Positions 48,183 to 57,503 of a stretch of DNA of 64,000 bases are shown one piece after another. Both the position numbers and the translations under genes were made by a program. Origin of the DNA: Glutamicibacter ardleyensis. GTDB lineage: Bacteria; Actinomycetota; Actinomycetes; Actinomycetales; Micrococcaceae. Position 1 is the first letter of the stretch, and every line of letters begins with the position of its first letter. The stretch lies in NCBI RefSeq assembly GCF_014644555.1, contig NZ_BMKX01000001.1:894650-958649 (forward strand), read 5' to 3'. The notes under the pieces were generated by a model that made no database searches, was not told where the DNA came from, and saw only the letters and a program-made list of their open reading frames with translations.

Positions 48183-49226
48183 CTACTGAGTTCCGCCGCT
48201 TGACGCGCGCACCATGAGTTGGCTGGAGAGCTGAAGTTTCGACTCCTTCAAGGGTGTGCCGTCGATTAATTGGCGCAGTGCCTGGGCAGCCTGAACCCCG
48301 ACACTATGTGCGTCGAGACGAACACTGGTCAATGACGGGTGTGAGGCGGTAGAAAACGGCAAGTCATCAAATCCAGTCACCGCTAAATCCTGCGGAACCC
48401 GAACACCTGTGGTGCTGGCAGCCTGAAGGACACCATACGCATGGGTGTCGGTGGCGCAGGCCAATGCGGTGATTCCGGATTCTTTCCAGACATCCCAGTG
48501 GGTGGCGAACGTGGCCGCAGCATCTCCCATTTCAATGGTTGAAGAGCTGACAGCTACTGCCGGAACCTGCATTCCGAGCTGTGCGGCGGCGCTTAAGAAG
48601 GCTTCACGTCTCATGCGTAGGGTGGCGGTACCGGTAGTTGCGTCCAAATAACCAACTTTGCGATGCCCCTGTGCGGCGAGGTGTGCGGCTACATCGTGGG
48701 CACCTTGGAGTACATCAAAGTTAACCGACGGGATATTTTCTGGTGCGTCTGGTGCGTCCAGTGCAATCAACGGCAACGGACTGGAAAGTTCGGATAAGAA
48801 CAACGGCGTGGGCGCATGGACCAGTAGGCCGGCGGGCCGTAACCCGAGTAACCGTCTGATTTCGGTGGCGCTGGGGGATAAGCCGGCGTCGGTGACCGAA
48901 AGTAATAGCTGGTAATCCTCGCCAAGAACTCCGCGCACACCCGCAATGAGCTTTGCAAAGAACGGGTTTGAAATATCCGGGGCAACCAAGATGACCAGCG
49001 AACTGACCCCGCGGGCCAGAGAACTACCGATGCTATCTACGTAGTATCCGAGCTCGCGTATTGCTTCGCGAACACGTTCCTCATTGCGCTTGGAGACTCG
49101 GCCGGCGGACTTGCCATTGGCCACGAGAGAAACTGTCGCCGTGGAAACACCTGCGTGGGTTGCGACCATAGCGGCGGTGACCTTGCGCGCAGGGCGTGGT
49201 TCGTTCGGCGAATCAGCATTGTTCAT
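48183..49226 (-). CDS. LacI-family transcriptional regulator
   Basis: 347 residues. N-terminal helix-turn-helix VTAAMVATHAGVSTATVSLV with the hinge SKRNEERVREAIRELGY, then a periplasmic-binding-like effector domain (VILVAPDISNPFFAKLIAGV, VTGFDDLPFSTASHPSLTSV). It is divergent from a nucleoside hydrolase, so its ligand may be a nucleoside or ribose; that is inference. An AAGCGCTT-centred operator lies between the two genes. Confidence 0.93.
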   Translation of the reverse strand: MNNADSPNEPRPARKVTAAMVATHAGVSTATVSLVANGKSAGRVSKRNEERVREAIRELGYYVDSIGSSLARGVSSLVILVAPDISNPFFAKLIAGVRGVLGEDYQLLLSVTDAGLSPSATEIRRLLGLRPAGLLVHAPTPLFLSELSSPLPLIALDAPDAPENIPSVNFDVLQGAHDVAAHLAAQGHRKVGYLDATTGTATLRMRREAFLSAAAQLGMQVPAVAVSSSTIEMGDAAATFATHWDVWKESGITALACATDTHAYGVLQAASTTGVRVPQDLAVTGFDDLPFSTASHPSLTSVRLDAHSVGVQAAQALRQLIDGTPLKESKLQLSSQLMVRASSGGTQ

Positions 49227-49269
49227 GGCTCCATCCTAGTGTGCGAGCGGGTGTGCGCAAGCCGTTTAG

Positions 49270-49281
49270 TTAAGCGCTTGA
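49270..49281. promoter_or_regulatory. Candidate LacI operator
   Basis: TTAAGCGCTTGA has the 8-bp palindrome AAGCGCTT at 49272-49279, with the central CG typical of LacI/GalR operators. It lies in the 138-bp gap between the lacI-type gene and the nucleoside hydrolase. Confidence 0.55.
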
Positions 49282-49364
49282 CTGCTTGGGTTTGAGCGGG
49301 AAGAATTAGGCTCAATAACCAACTAACTCCCGATATTTTGTTATCGGACGGACCAGGGGCGTAC

Positions 49365-50324
49365 ATGAGCACACCACGCAAGATCATCCTTGACTGCGAT
49401 CCGGGGCACGACGACGCGGTCGCTATTTTATTGGCACATGGAAACCCGAAGATCGAATTGCTCGCGGTAACTACCGTCGTAGGTAATCAAACTCTGGAGA
49501 AAGTCACCGATAACGCGCTAGTGGTGGGCACTATTGCGGGAATTACCGGTGTACCTTTTGCTGCTGGATGTGCCCGCCCGTTGGTTCGCGAGATAGAAAA
49601 CGCCCCGGAGGTCCACGGTGAATCCGGCATGGATGGTCCGGCGCAACCGGCCTCACGCATAGTGCTTGACGAGCGTCACGCGGTAGATCTGATTATCGAA
49701 TTGATCATGTCTCATGAGCCGGGGGAGATCACCTTGGTTCCCACCGGAGCGCTGACAAATATCGCGCTGGCGGTTCGCCGCGAACCGCGAATTGTTGAGC
49801 GCGTACGCGAAGTGGTGTTGATGGGCGGCGGTTACCATACCGGTAACTGGAGCGCGGTAGCCGAATTTAACATCAAAATCGACCCGGAAGCCGCCCACAT
49901 CGTCTTTAACGAAAAGTGGCCGGTGGTCATGGTCGGACTGGACCTCACCCACCAGGCCCTTGCCACCAAGGAAGTGGTGCAGCGCATCGAAAAGGTCGGC
50001 ACGGGGCCGGCAAAATTCGTTCGCGAATTGATGGACTTCTTTGCGCAGGCCTACCTGGATCATCAGGGCTTTGATGCTCCTCCGGTACATGACCCTTGTG
50101 CCGTCGCCTATGTCATTGACCCAACAGTGGTGCGCACGCTGCGCGCCCCGGTCAGTGTTGAACTACGTGGGGAGCTCACCCTAGGCATGACCGTAGCCGA
50201 TTTGCGTGCCCCGGCCGCCGAAGATTGCCATACCTCGGTGGCGGTTGATCTGGACCATGAACGCTTCTGGGATCTGGTGGTTGATTCACTCGAACGCATC
50301 GGTGAGGTCGATCTAACAGCGTAG
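49365..50324 (+). CDS. Nucleoside hydrolase (inosine-uridine/pyrimidine type)
   Basis: 319 residues. The N-terminal Asp cluster DCDPGHDDAVAILLA binds the catalytic calcium; HGESGMDGPA and the late VHDPCAVAYV are family motifs. The enzyme splits ribonucleosides to base and ribose. ATG 49365 (MSTPRKIILD) follows CAGGGGC; the frame is open a few codons upstream. The divergent LacI probably controls it. Confidence 0.92.
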   Translation: MSTPRKIILDCDPGHDDAVAILLAHGNPKIELLAVTTVVGNQTLEKVTDNALVVGTIAGITGVPFAAGCARPLVREIENAPEVHGESGMDGPAQPASRIVLDERHAVDLIIELIMSHEPGEITLVPTGALTNIALAVRREPRIVERVREVVLMGGGYHTGNWSAVAEFNIKIDPEAAHIVFNEKWPVVMVGLDLTHQALATKEVVQRIEKVGTGPAKFVRELMDFFAQAYLDHQGFDAPPVHDPCAVAYVIDPTVVRTLRAPVSVELRGELTLGMTVADLRAPAAEDCHTSVAVDLDHERFWDLVVDSLERIGEVDLTA

Positions 50325-50416
50325 TCTAGGCAAAATGTCTTAAATTGTGATGGCAGTCAATGCCAAAGCACCTACGGCATGCATAGACTGGAGATAAATA
50401 CAGCTCAGGAGGCGAA

Positions 50417-51115
50417 GTGGCAGTCAAAACCCCGCACCAGAACGTAACTTTTGAATCGTCCGGAACGCAGGCGCACGGATATCTTGCGCTTCCCGAATCC
50501 GGTAAAGGCCCCGGCGTGATCGTCATCCAGGAATGGTGGGGACTGACCGACCATATCCGCGATATCGCAGACCGCCTCGCCGCCCAAGGTTTTGTCGCCT
50601 TGGCTCCAGACCTTTATGGCGGTGCGATCACCCATGACGGTGAAGAAGCCGGCCAGATGATGTCACAGCTGCCCGAAGAGCGGGGTGCCGAACTGCTCTC
50701 CGGAGCAGTCGACTACCTATTGGCGAGCGAGTCTGTCACCAGCACCAAGCTGGGAACTATTGGTTTCTGCATGGGTGGCGGTTTTGTCCTGCAGTTGGCA
50801 GCCCAGCAGGGTGAAAAAATTAGTGCCGCGGTTCCGTTTTACGGTGTCGGGCAGGGTGTGCCCAATGATTTCAGTGGCGTGCGCGCCGCGGTTCAAGGTC
50901 ACTACGCGAACTTTGACGACTTGTACCCCGTCGCGGATGCCAAGGCTCAAGAAGAACAGATTCGCTTAGAATCCGGAGCCGAAGTTCAGTACTTTTACTA
51001 CGACGGCAAGCATGCTTTCCACAACGATGAGAATCCTGCGGGAAACTACGACGCACAGCTTGCCGCCCTTGCCTGGCAGCGCGCCGTGGACTTTTTGCGA
51101 CAAAAAGCCAGCTAA
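50417..51115 (+). CDS. Dienelactone hydrolase family protein
   Basis: 232 residues, alpha/beta hydrolase. Nucleophile Cys in GFCMGGGF, Asp in the ANFDDLYP region and His in DGKHAFHN. The GTG start at 50417 has AGGAGG upstream. Dienelactone hydrolases open the lactone of chlorocatechol pathways, but many family members, like this isolated gene, act on unknown esters. No other aromatic-degradation genes are nearby. Confidence 0.9.
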   Translation: MAVKTPHQNVTFESSGTQAHGYLALPESGKGPGVIVIQEWWGLTDHIRDIADRLAAQGFVALAPDLYGGAITHDGEEAGQMMSQLPEERGAELLSGAVDYLLASESVTSTKLGTIGFCMGGGFVLQLAAQQGEKISAAVPFYGVGQGVPNDFSGVRAAVQGHYANFDDLYPVADAKAQEEQIRLESGAEVQYFYYDGKHAFHNDENPAGNYDAQLAALAWQRAVDFLRQKAS

Positions 51116-51192
51116 GCGCATAAAGTGGTAGGCATCACAGTTGGTGTCTGCCTCGAAATACTTACGAAGCAATCCCTATTCAAGGAGAAATA

Positions 51193-51627
51193 ATGTCAGA
51201 AATCATCCTCGTTGGTGTTGACGGTTCCGAAACCGCACAGCGTGCGGCCCGCCGTGCAGCCGAGCTCGCAGTGAAGATCGACGCCGAATTGGTGGTGCTC
51301 ACCGCACACGCTTCGGATAACACCGAAGTAGTTTCCATTGGTAGCGACACCTGGATCTTGGACGACGCAGAGCAGGCCCGCAAGCTGGCTCAGCGTGTGG
51401 CCAACAACGTGCGCAACGCCGTACCAGGCGTGAAGATCAGCGCCGCTGCCGGTCACGGCAAGCCAGGTGACGTGTTGATCTCCGACGCCACCGAGCGCGG
51501 TGCCTCGATGATCGTCGTGGGCAACGTAGGCATGAAGGGTCTGGGCCGCGTGCTCGGCTCGGTTGCTTCCTCGGTAGCCCACTCGGCTCCCTGCGATGTG
51601 CTTGTAGTCAAGACTGACGGCAAGTAG
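51193..51627 (+). CDS. Universal stress protein (UspA family)
   Basis: 144 residues, single Usp domain. ATP-binding signature VVGNVGMKGLGRVLGSVASSV (G-x2-G-x9-GS) and the N-terminal LVGVDGSETAQRAARRAAEL. These proteins bind ATP and support stress or dormancy survival. AGGAG stands upstream of the ATG. It is probably monocistronic, with a GC-rich hairpin after it. Confidence 0.94.
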   Translation: MSEIILVGVDGSETAQRAARRAAELAVKIDAELVVLTAHASDNTEVVSIGSDTWILDDAEQARKLAQRVANNVRNAVPGVKISAAAGHGKPGDVLISDATERGASMIVVGNVGMKGLGRVLGSVASSVAHSAPCDVLVVKTDGK

Positions 51628-51649
51628 CAAGTAGTTTAATCTTTAGCTG

Positions 51650-51679
51650 CGGCGGGCACGGAGTAATCCGAGCCCGCCG
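51650..51679 (+). terminator. Hairpin after the universal stress gene
   Basis: GGCGGGC (51651-51657) pairs with GCCCGCC (51672-51678), with inner CGGA/TCCG pairing. There is no T-run, so termination strength is unclear. Confidence 0.55.
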
Positions 51680-51729
51680 TACCGCGTTAATCGGATCGTT
51701 CACGCCTCAAAGACCAGTAGGATTTAACC

Positions 51730-52449
51730 GTGCACACACTTCGAATTTCCTACGTAGCAGGCGTCACTCCGGGTAAGTGGATGGATCGGTTCACCGAACG
51801 CTACCCGCAGGTAACGCTGGCGGCGACCCGCTACGACGGTGAAGACATCCTTGAACTGCTGGCCAGCGACCAGGCTGACGCTGTGTTTGTGCGCTATACG
51901 GGATCCTCACCCAAGGACGACACCCGTCACTTGATTCCGCTTTACGATGAGCTCGAGGTCGTCTGCGCCGCCAAGGACCACGATGTTGAGTACTACGAAG
52001 AGAAGATCCCCGAAGCGGACGCCGCTAAATTTCCGCAACTTAACTTAAACGAATACCCCGAGGAAGTCGGCGGGGTGCCCACCGCGATGGAAGTTGTCGC
52101 CTCCGGGGCGCAGGTATTGCGTGTTCCACAGAGCATCGCCCGGCTCTATCAGCGCAAGGACGTGGTGTACCGGGAAATTGATGGTGGAAACACCACACAT
52201 GTCGGCATCGCGTGGCCAACCGGACTTGAAGATTCCGAGCTGGTTGATGAATTTATTGGAATTGTGCGCGGACGCGGGGCAAATTCTTCGCGCCAAGCGT
52301 CGGTGCGTAACACCCAACAGGTAGCCAAAGAACGCAACGACAAATTGCGGGCTGCGGCGAAGGATAAAGCGAAATTGCGCGCCAAACAGGAAAAGAAAGC
52401 CAAGGCCAAGGCTCGCTCGGGCGGAGCAAAAACCGGCAAACGCCGGTAA
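51730..52449 (+). CDS. LysR-type substrate-binding domain protein without HTH, with basic tail
   Basis: 239 residues. From the first residues it resembles the periplasmic-binding-like effector domain of LysR regulators (LRISYVAGVTPGKWMDRFTE, LLASDQADAVFVRYT), but no helix-turn-helix precedes it. The last 45 residues are Lys/Ala/Arg-rich (AKDKAKLRAKQEKKAKAKAR). Such stand-alone proteins are common in Actinobacteria. The basic tail could bind nucleic acid; that is inference. The GTG start at 51730 lacks a strong ribosome site. Confidence 0.8.
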   Translation: MHTLRISYVAGVTPGKWMDRFTERYPQVTLAATRYDGEDILELLASDQADAVFVRYTGSSPKDDTRHLIPLYDELEVVCAAKDHDVEYYEEKIPEADAAKFPQLNLNEYPEEVGGVPTAMEVVASGAQVLRVPQSIARLYQRKDVVYREIDGGNTTHVGIAWPTGLEDSELVDEFIGIVRGRGANSSRQASVRNTQQVAKERNDKLRAAAKDKAKLRAKQEKKAKAKARSGGAKTGKRR

Positions 52450-52491
52450 TTTCCTAGTCAGGTAAGCGTGCGACATGAGAGAGTGATCAGC

Positions 52492-53280
52492 ATGGAGCAA
52501 TTTGATACCCTCACCATGACCACACAGGGCGCAGCCCTCATCCTGACCGTCAATCAGCCCGCCTCAATGAACGCGCTGGCCTTGGAGGTTGTCGCGGACC
52601 TCGAACGCGCGGTGGACTACCTTGAAGCCAGCGAGTTTAAGCACCGCGGTGTGGTGCTCACCGGTGCCGGAGAGAAAGCATTTATCGCGGGCGCAAATAT
52701 TGTCCAGATGAACTCCATGGACGCCGATGCGGCTTTGGCCTACGGACGCCGGATGCACGTGCTCACCGAACGTCTAGAATCTTTGCAGATTCCAGTGATC
52801 GCCGCCGTGAACGGTTTTGCCCTCGGTGGTGGCTGTGAACTCGCCTTAGCCTGTGACTTCATTTACGCCTCGGAGCGCGCCAGCTTCGGCCAGCCCGAAG
52901 TAACCTTGGGTCTGGTGCCAGGCTTTGGCGGTTCGGTTCGGCTACCGCGCCGAGTCGGTAACGCGATGGCGCGTGAGTTGATCTTCACCGGACGCCGAAT
53001 CAAGGCCGCCGAGGCGCTACGCATTGGTCTGGTTAATCGTGTGGTGGCTCCTGAAGAACTGCTTGCTCAGGCGGTGGCAACCATCGATGAGCTGACCAAG
53101 GTTTCCCCGATGGCCGTAGCCAACGCAAAGCGTGCGATGGTCACCATGGATGCACTGAACGTTCACGACGGCCTAAAGATCGAAGCGCAGAGCTTTACCG
53201 AAGCGTTTAACACCGCTGACTCCGTGGAAGGCCGCGCCGCCTTTGTCGAAAAGCGCGCCGCAGATTTTCCCGGAAACTAA
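52492..53280 (+). CDS. Enoyl-CoA hydratase/isomerase family protein
   Basis: 262 residues. Crotonase motifs: IAGANIVQMNSMD (oxyanion hole region), ALGGGCELALACDF with the first catalytic Glu, QPEVTLGLVPGFGGSVRL with the second. It would hydrate trans-enoyl-CoA in fatty-acid degradation, subject to the usual ambiguity of the family. ATG 52492 is used; the frame is open slightly upstream. The next gene starts 2 bp after the stop, leading a rightward run to 56363. Confidence 0.9.
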   Translation: MEQFDTLTMTTQGAALILTVNQPASMNALALEVVADLERAVDYLEASEFKHRGVVLTGAGEKAFIAGANIVQMNSMDADAALAYGRRMHVLTERLESLQIPVIAAVNGFALGGGCELALACDFIYASERASFGQPEVTLGLVPGFGGSVRLPRRVGNAMARELIFTGRRIKAAEALRIGLVNRVVAPEELLAQAVATIDELTKVSPMAVANAKRAMVTMDALNVHDGLKIEAQSFTEAFNTADSVEGRAAFVEKRAADFPGN

Positions 53281-53282
53281 CC

Positions 53283-53960
53283 ATGCATTACGGGGCGCAT
53301 CAGGATCAGTGGTTACGCTTTTATGCGCCGGAACAGGTTACCGCGCTTGGTGCGGTGATGATCATTCATGGTGGATATTGGCGCGAAAAATATACCGCGC
53401 AGCTCGGTGAAGCACTGGCCATGGACCTGGCCGCTCGAGGTATCCCCACCTATAACCTTGAATACCGGCGTGGGCCGGGCAGCGCAGCACAGATGCTGGC
53501 AGATGCCCGGCTCGCGCTGGCGCTGATCAAAGAAGAAGGCCCGATTACGCTCATTGGGCATTCCGCCGGCGGGCATCTAGCCTCGTTGCTTGCCGCGCAT
53601 GAAGAGCGCGTCACGCAGGTCATTTCGCAGGCGGGACTATTGGATTTGCAGCTGGCTAAAACCTTGCGGTTGAGCAATGATGCGGTAGATGAAATGCTCG
53701 GCGACGCGGATTTATCCTCGGTGAACCCCGTGGAATTATGGCCGATGCCAGCACGTGTCGTAATCTTTCATGGACGGGCCGATGCGGATGTCCCGGTGAA
53801 AATTGCACGGCGTGCGGCAGACCATGCCGCGGCGCTGGGTCAACAACACACCCTGCGGATTTTTGACGGCGACCATTTCAGCTGGATCGATCCGTCAAGC
53901 CACCAGTGGGAGGCATGTGTTAAACAGCTGTACCCGCTGCATTACAAAGGAGCACGATGA
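53283..53960 (+). CDS. Alpha/beta hydrolase (kynurenine-formamidase-like)
   Basis: 225 residues. HGGYW oxyanion motif (IIHGGYWREKY), nucleophile in IGHSAGGHLAS, Asp in HGRADADVP and His in DGDHFSW. The HGGYW-x and small size match bacterial kynurenine formamidase-like and other short esterases. No kynurenine-pathway neighbours are present, so the substrate is open. It overlaps the following PfkB gene by 4 bp. Confidence 0.85.
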   Translation: MHYGAHQDQWLRFYAPEQVTALGAVMIIHGGYWREKYTAQLGEALAMDLAARGIPTYNLEYRRGPGSAAQMLADARLALALIKEEGPITLIGHSAGGHLASLLAAHEERVTQVISQAGLLDLQLAKTLRLSNDAVDEMLGDADLSSVNPVELWPMPARVVIFHGRADADVPVKIARRAADHAAALGQQHTLRIFDGDHFSWIDPSSHQWEACVKQLYPLHYKGAR

Positions 53961-54859
53961 ACCCGACGGTCATTGGCGAGGCACTAGTCGACGTATTGGC
54001 CTCAGGAATCGCCCCGGCGCAAGAATTTGTGGGCGGAAGCCCGCTCAACGTTGCCGTCGCGTTGGCCCGCCTCGGGTACCCCGGTACGCTCATCACCCGT
54101 TGGGGACATGATGATAAGGGTGCGACCATTGAGCGTTTCCTGTCAGCAAATAACGTCAAATACCTTGGCGGTGCCGATGATGAGCCGACGGTGATTGCCC
54201 ATGGAATTTTGGATCCAGCCGGCGGCGCGACCTTCGCATTTAACGCCTTCTGGCAAATGCCAACGGTGGGCCCGGAACTCGCCCAAGACGCCGAACTGGT
54301 CCACACCGGCTCCATAGCTACACTCTTCAGCCCGGCCGAACTGCTCCCGTTGCTGGCCGCAGCTCGCTCTCATGCCACCATCAGCTACGATCCAAATCTG
54401 CGTCCCTCGCTGGTGACAAACCATGGGCAAACCGTCGCAGAAGTTGAACGTTTTGTCGGCCAAGCAGACGTGGTGCGTGTCTCCGGAATTGACCTGAAAT
54501 GGCTCTATCCGATGCGTTCGGTGCATGAGTCGGCTCGTGCCTGGTTGGCGATGGGCCCAGCAATCGTTGTGGCGACCGCCGGATCACGTGGATCCTGGGG
54601 CGTGGTACGTGCCGGTGAAGCCGAATACAGCGCCCCCTCGGTCGAGGTGACCGATACCGTCGGCGCCGGAGATACGTTTACCGCTGCTCTCTTATGCTGG
54701 CTTGCCGAACGTGGAATGATCGGCGCCGCAAACCGTGAAAAACTTTCTCGACTAGAAGCTAACCAGTTGGAACAGGCACTGAATTTTGCCGCTCATGCGG
54801 CGTCGGTAACGGTAGGCCGTGCCGGGGCGAACCCGCCGCACCGCGGGGAACTTTCATGA
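53957..54859 (+). CDS. PfkB-family carbohydrate kinase
   Basis: 300 residues. Signature 1 is GGSPLNVAVALARLGYPG, signature 2 DTVGAGDTFTAALL with the catalytic Asp. It phosphorylates a sugar, in the fructokinase-like branch; the substrate is not assignable. It is translationally coupled (ATGA) to the hydrolase before and the HAD gene after, so the three probably act together. Confidence 0.92.
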   Translation: MNPTVIGEALVDVLASGIAPAQEFVGGSPLNVAVALARLGYPGTLITRWGHDDKGATIERFLSANNVKYLGGADDEPTVIAHGILDPAGGATFAFNAFWQMPTVGPELAQDAELVHTGSIATLFSPAELLPLLAAARSHATISYDPNLRPSLVTNHGQTVAEVERFVGQADVVRVSGIDLKWLYPMRSVHESARAWLAMGPAIVVATAGSRGSWGVVRAGEAEYSAPSVEVTDTVGAGDTFTAALLCWLAERGMIGAANREKLSRLEANQLEQALNFAAHAASVTVGRAGANPPHRGELS

Positions 54860-55650
54860 TCAAGCTGATCGCCTCTGATCTAGATGGCACCATCGTGGAC
54901 CGTGAGGGTAATATCAGTGAACGTACCCGTCGTGCGTTTCTAGACGCTCGAGATGCCGGTATTCACATCGTTTTTGTGACCGGTAGGCCGTTTCGCTGGC
55001 TCACGCCCATTATCGAAGCCTTTGGAGGTATGGGCACGGTGATCTGCTCTAACGGCGCCGTGCTCTACGATTTAGAACAAGACCGGGTCATCTGGTCGCG
55101 GACTCTCACCGCGGCTACCGCCAAACAGGCGGAGCAGATTATCTTGGAACATGAACCGAACGCGGCTTTTGCCGCCGAAACCACGCGTGGACTACACCTT
55201 GGCGCGAACTTTGCCGAACAAAATCGTACGTTGGGAAGCCAATCGGTCTTGGACCTGAACTCGGAAGCCATCGATCAAGAAGGTATCGTCAAGTTTTTGG
55301 CCAGGTCCAAATCTCTGCCTATTGATGATTTCTACGCTGCTGTGGCTCCCGAATTAACTCAACTACTCTCGGTCACCCACTCGGCCTTCGGGGTCTCGTT
55401 ACTGGAGATGGCGCATGTAGACATCCACAAGGCCACCACCTTAGATGTGTACTGCCGTGAATTGGGGATCAGCGCCGATGAGGTGATGGCCTTCGGTGAC
55501 ATGCCCAACGACTTGGAGATGCTCGAATACGCCGGCCATGGTTATGCGATGGCCTCAGGCCATCCCTTAGCCCTAGCCACCGCGCAACACACCGCGGACA
55601 CCATTGAGGCAGACGGTGTTGCACAGGTGATTGAGAAGCTGCTGAAATGA
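54856..55650 (+). CDS. Cof-type HAD phosphatase
   Basis: 264 residues. Motif I is DLDGTIVDREGNIS, the cap is the large C2 type (residues ~85-190), and motif IV is MAFGDMPNDLEMLEYAG. Cof-like enzymes dephosphorylate sugar phosphates and other metabolites. With a sugar kinase just upstream it may act on the same compound. Overlaps both neighbours by 4 bp. Confidence 0.92.
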   Translation: MIKLIASDLDGTIVDREGNISERTRRAFLDARDAGIHIVFVTGRPFRWLTPIIEAFGGMGTVICSNGAVLYDLEQDRVIWSRTLTAATAKQAEQIILEHEPNAAFAAETTRGLHLGANFAEQNRTLGSQSVLDLNSEAIDQEGIVKFLARSKSLPIDDFYAAVAPELTQLLSVTHSAFGVSLLEMAHVDIHKATTLDVYCRELGISADEVMAFGDMPNDLEMLEYAGHGYAMASGHPLALATAQHTADTIEADGVAQVIEKLLK

Positions 55651-56363
55651 CCTATGCATTCACACATCGCGGCATTCGATTCGGCGATGAAGAGAATACG
55701 CTCATAGCCTTTCAGCGGGCCTGGGATCTGGGAATCACTCATCTGGAGACGGATGTGCGCGCCTCCAAGGATGGAACCGTCTATGCCTTCCACGACGAAA
55801 CGCTAGATCGGGTCACCGATGCTCAGGGGCCATTGCATGAGCGTACCGATGAAGAACTGGCCACGGTGCGAGCCGGAGGCCAACCGCTGTGCACGCTCCG
55901 CGAATTACTGCGCAGCTTCCCGAACGCTGTGCTTAATATCGATGTCAAAGATGAGCGGGTCATTGCCCCGCTGGCCAAGCTCATCGAGGAACTTGGATGT
56001 CACCAGCAGATCGCGCTGGCCTCTTTTGATAGCTCGCGCAGTGCCGCGGTGCAGCACCTAATTTCTGCCCCGGTCCGGCGCTCCCCGGGCATGCGACAGA
56101 TGGCGCTTATTTGGCTATGTGCGACTCTTTTTGCGCGGATTCCACACAGTCTGGCTCAAGGGTTTTGGGCGGTGCAAGTGCCGTTGAAGTACGGTGTTTT
56201 ACCCGTGGTTACACTCAGATTTATCAAGGCCGTACAGCGCGCTGGCTTGCAGGTCCATGTCTGGGTTATCGACGATGAGCCGACCATGCGCGCGCTGATC
56301 GAGAAAAAAGTTGACGCCATTATGAGCGATGACGCCGAACTCCTGTTGCAGGTCTTAGGTTAG
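55647..56363 (+). CDS. Glycerophosphodiester phosphodiesterase
   Basis: 238 residues. The GDPD catalytic core: FTHRGIRFGDEENTLIAF (His and Glu), LETDVRASKDGTVYAFHDE (Asp and His), and VNIDVKDERV-like LNIDVKDERV. It splits glycerophosphodiesters to glycerol-3-phosphate and alcohol. No signal peptide, so intracellular. It ends the run starting at 52492 and is followed by a bidirectional terminator. Confidence 0.92.
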   Translation: MTYAFTHRGIRFGDEENTLIAFQRAWDLGITHLETDVRASKDGTVYAFHDETLDRVTDAQGPLHERTDEELATVRAGGQPLCTLRELLRSFPNAVLNIDVKDERVIAPLAKLIEELGCHQQIALASFDSSRSAAVQHLISAPVRRSPGMRQMALIWLCATLFARIPHSLAQGFWAVQVPLKYGVLPVVTLRFIKAVQRAGLQVHVWVIDDEPTMRALIEKKVDAIMSDDAELLLQVLG

Positions 56364-56387
56364 AAATTGCAACCTGATCTGCATATA

Positions 56388-56427
56388 AGTCTGGCGCGGA
56401 ATATTTAATTCCGCGCCAGACTGTTTC
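56388..56427. terminator. Bidirectional hairpin terminator
   Basis: AGTCTGGCGCGGAAT (56388-56402) pairs perfectly with its complement ending at 56422, followed by TGTTTC on one side. It separates the convergent genes at 56363 and 56435. Confidence 0.8.
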
Positions 56428-56434
56428 AGAATTT

Positions 56435-57412
56435 TTAACGTACCGACAGTGTATCTAAGACCAGCGGTGCGTGTTCTTGGAGTTGCGCCTCGCTTGCGTC
56501 AAGGAGCAACCGTAGCCAGGTTTCATGCTGGGATAGCGGCGCAACCAGACAAGCCGGCGCAATCAGATCGTAAAGCTCATCGGCGTTACCATAGGCAGCA
56601 AACTCTGCTAGGTAGGCAGCTAAAACTCGCATGACTCGTTCGTCATCGGTTCGGCAATTCCAAGCCTGAGTCATTGCAGCCAGCGGGGCGGCCAACGATG
56701 AGAATGGGTGAGCCCAGTGCGCGGCCGCAAAATTGATGATCCGGGCTTGCTGACCTTGCTCGGCGGGAACCACTGCCTGGGCTAAGTCGAAGGCCCCGTG
56801 TTCCAAGCTCAACGGGACCGGGCCACGATGCAAGGCCGCACAGGCGTCAGAGAGTGTGGAGACATGGCGGTGCAGCTCGTCGGCTTGCTGCGGATCCAGA
56901 TGTAATGGATGTTGGGCATCGAGCGAGACATGCATGCTCAACGCCTGCTCAAATTGTTCTGCCAAGAACTGCGGATCTACCACCGGCATGCCCACGTCGA
57001 AGAAGGCCTCTTCGTTGCCCATCAGTGCAACCTGGAAGGAACCGAGCGAAGCCAGCGCCAGTTGCCAGTTTTCGACGCTGTCCTTCAAATCGGCCAAGGT
57101 ATGACCAAAATCGGGGGAGAGCATATACCCGGCCACGCGGTCGATCGCCAACGGCATGACCACACGGTCCGGAAGCAATTCACCGGCGGTAATCGTGATG
57201 GCGGCCTCGGCCGTCAACCCGGGCGCGTTCGCGCTAAACACCAGATCTGCCGCGTCGGTTCCTACCAACGCCGAGATCTGATGCAGAGAAGCCGGCCAAA
57301 AATCCGGTCCTGCAACACGCTCGATGCCGTAAGCCGCACAGGCCTCATCGATCCAGCCGGCGGCATCTTCACGCCATTGCTCGCTATTCCATACATCTAT
57401 CCACTGAGCCAC
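56435..57412 (-). CDS. Degenerate APH/maltokinase-fold protein (catalytic residues missing)
   Basis: 325 residues from GTG 57412 (AGGAAT upstream). The C-terminal half has the layout of aminoglycoside-phosphotransferase-fold kinases: LSLEHGAFDLAQAVVP stands where HGDxHxxN is expected, and ARIINFAAAHWAHPFSSLAA where IDW/F...HPFxDL is expected. Both catalytic aspartates (brace and metal) are replaced, so kinase activity is doubtful. It is divergent from the beta-phosphoglucomutase/GH65 gene, so a sugar-linked role is possible. The frame is open to a TTG at 57439. Confidence 0.65.
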   Translation of the reverse strand: MAQWIDVWNSEQWREDAAGWIDEACAAYGIERVAGPDFWPASLHQISALVGTDAADLVFSANAPGLTAEAAITITAGELLPDRVVMPLAIDRVAGYMLSPDFGHTLADLKDSVENWQLALASLGSFQVALMGNEEAFFDVGMPVVDPQFLAEQFEQALSMHVSLDAQHPLHLDPQQADELHRHVSTLSDACAALHRGPVPLSLEHGAFDLAQAVVPAEQGQQARIINFAAAHWAHPFSSLAAPLAAMTQAWNCRTDDERVMRVLAAYLAEFAAYGNADELYDLIAPACLVAPLSQHETWLRLLLDASEAQLQEHAPLVLDTLSVR

Positions 57413-57503
57413 ATTCCTAATCGTAGTATGTCGTAGCAAGTGGAATCACTTGCTACGGTGGGGACTACGGCCATTCATTGCCCTCTTTCGAAGGATTTCG
57501 ATC

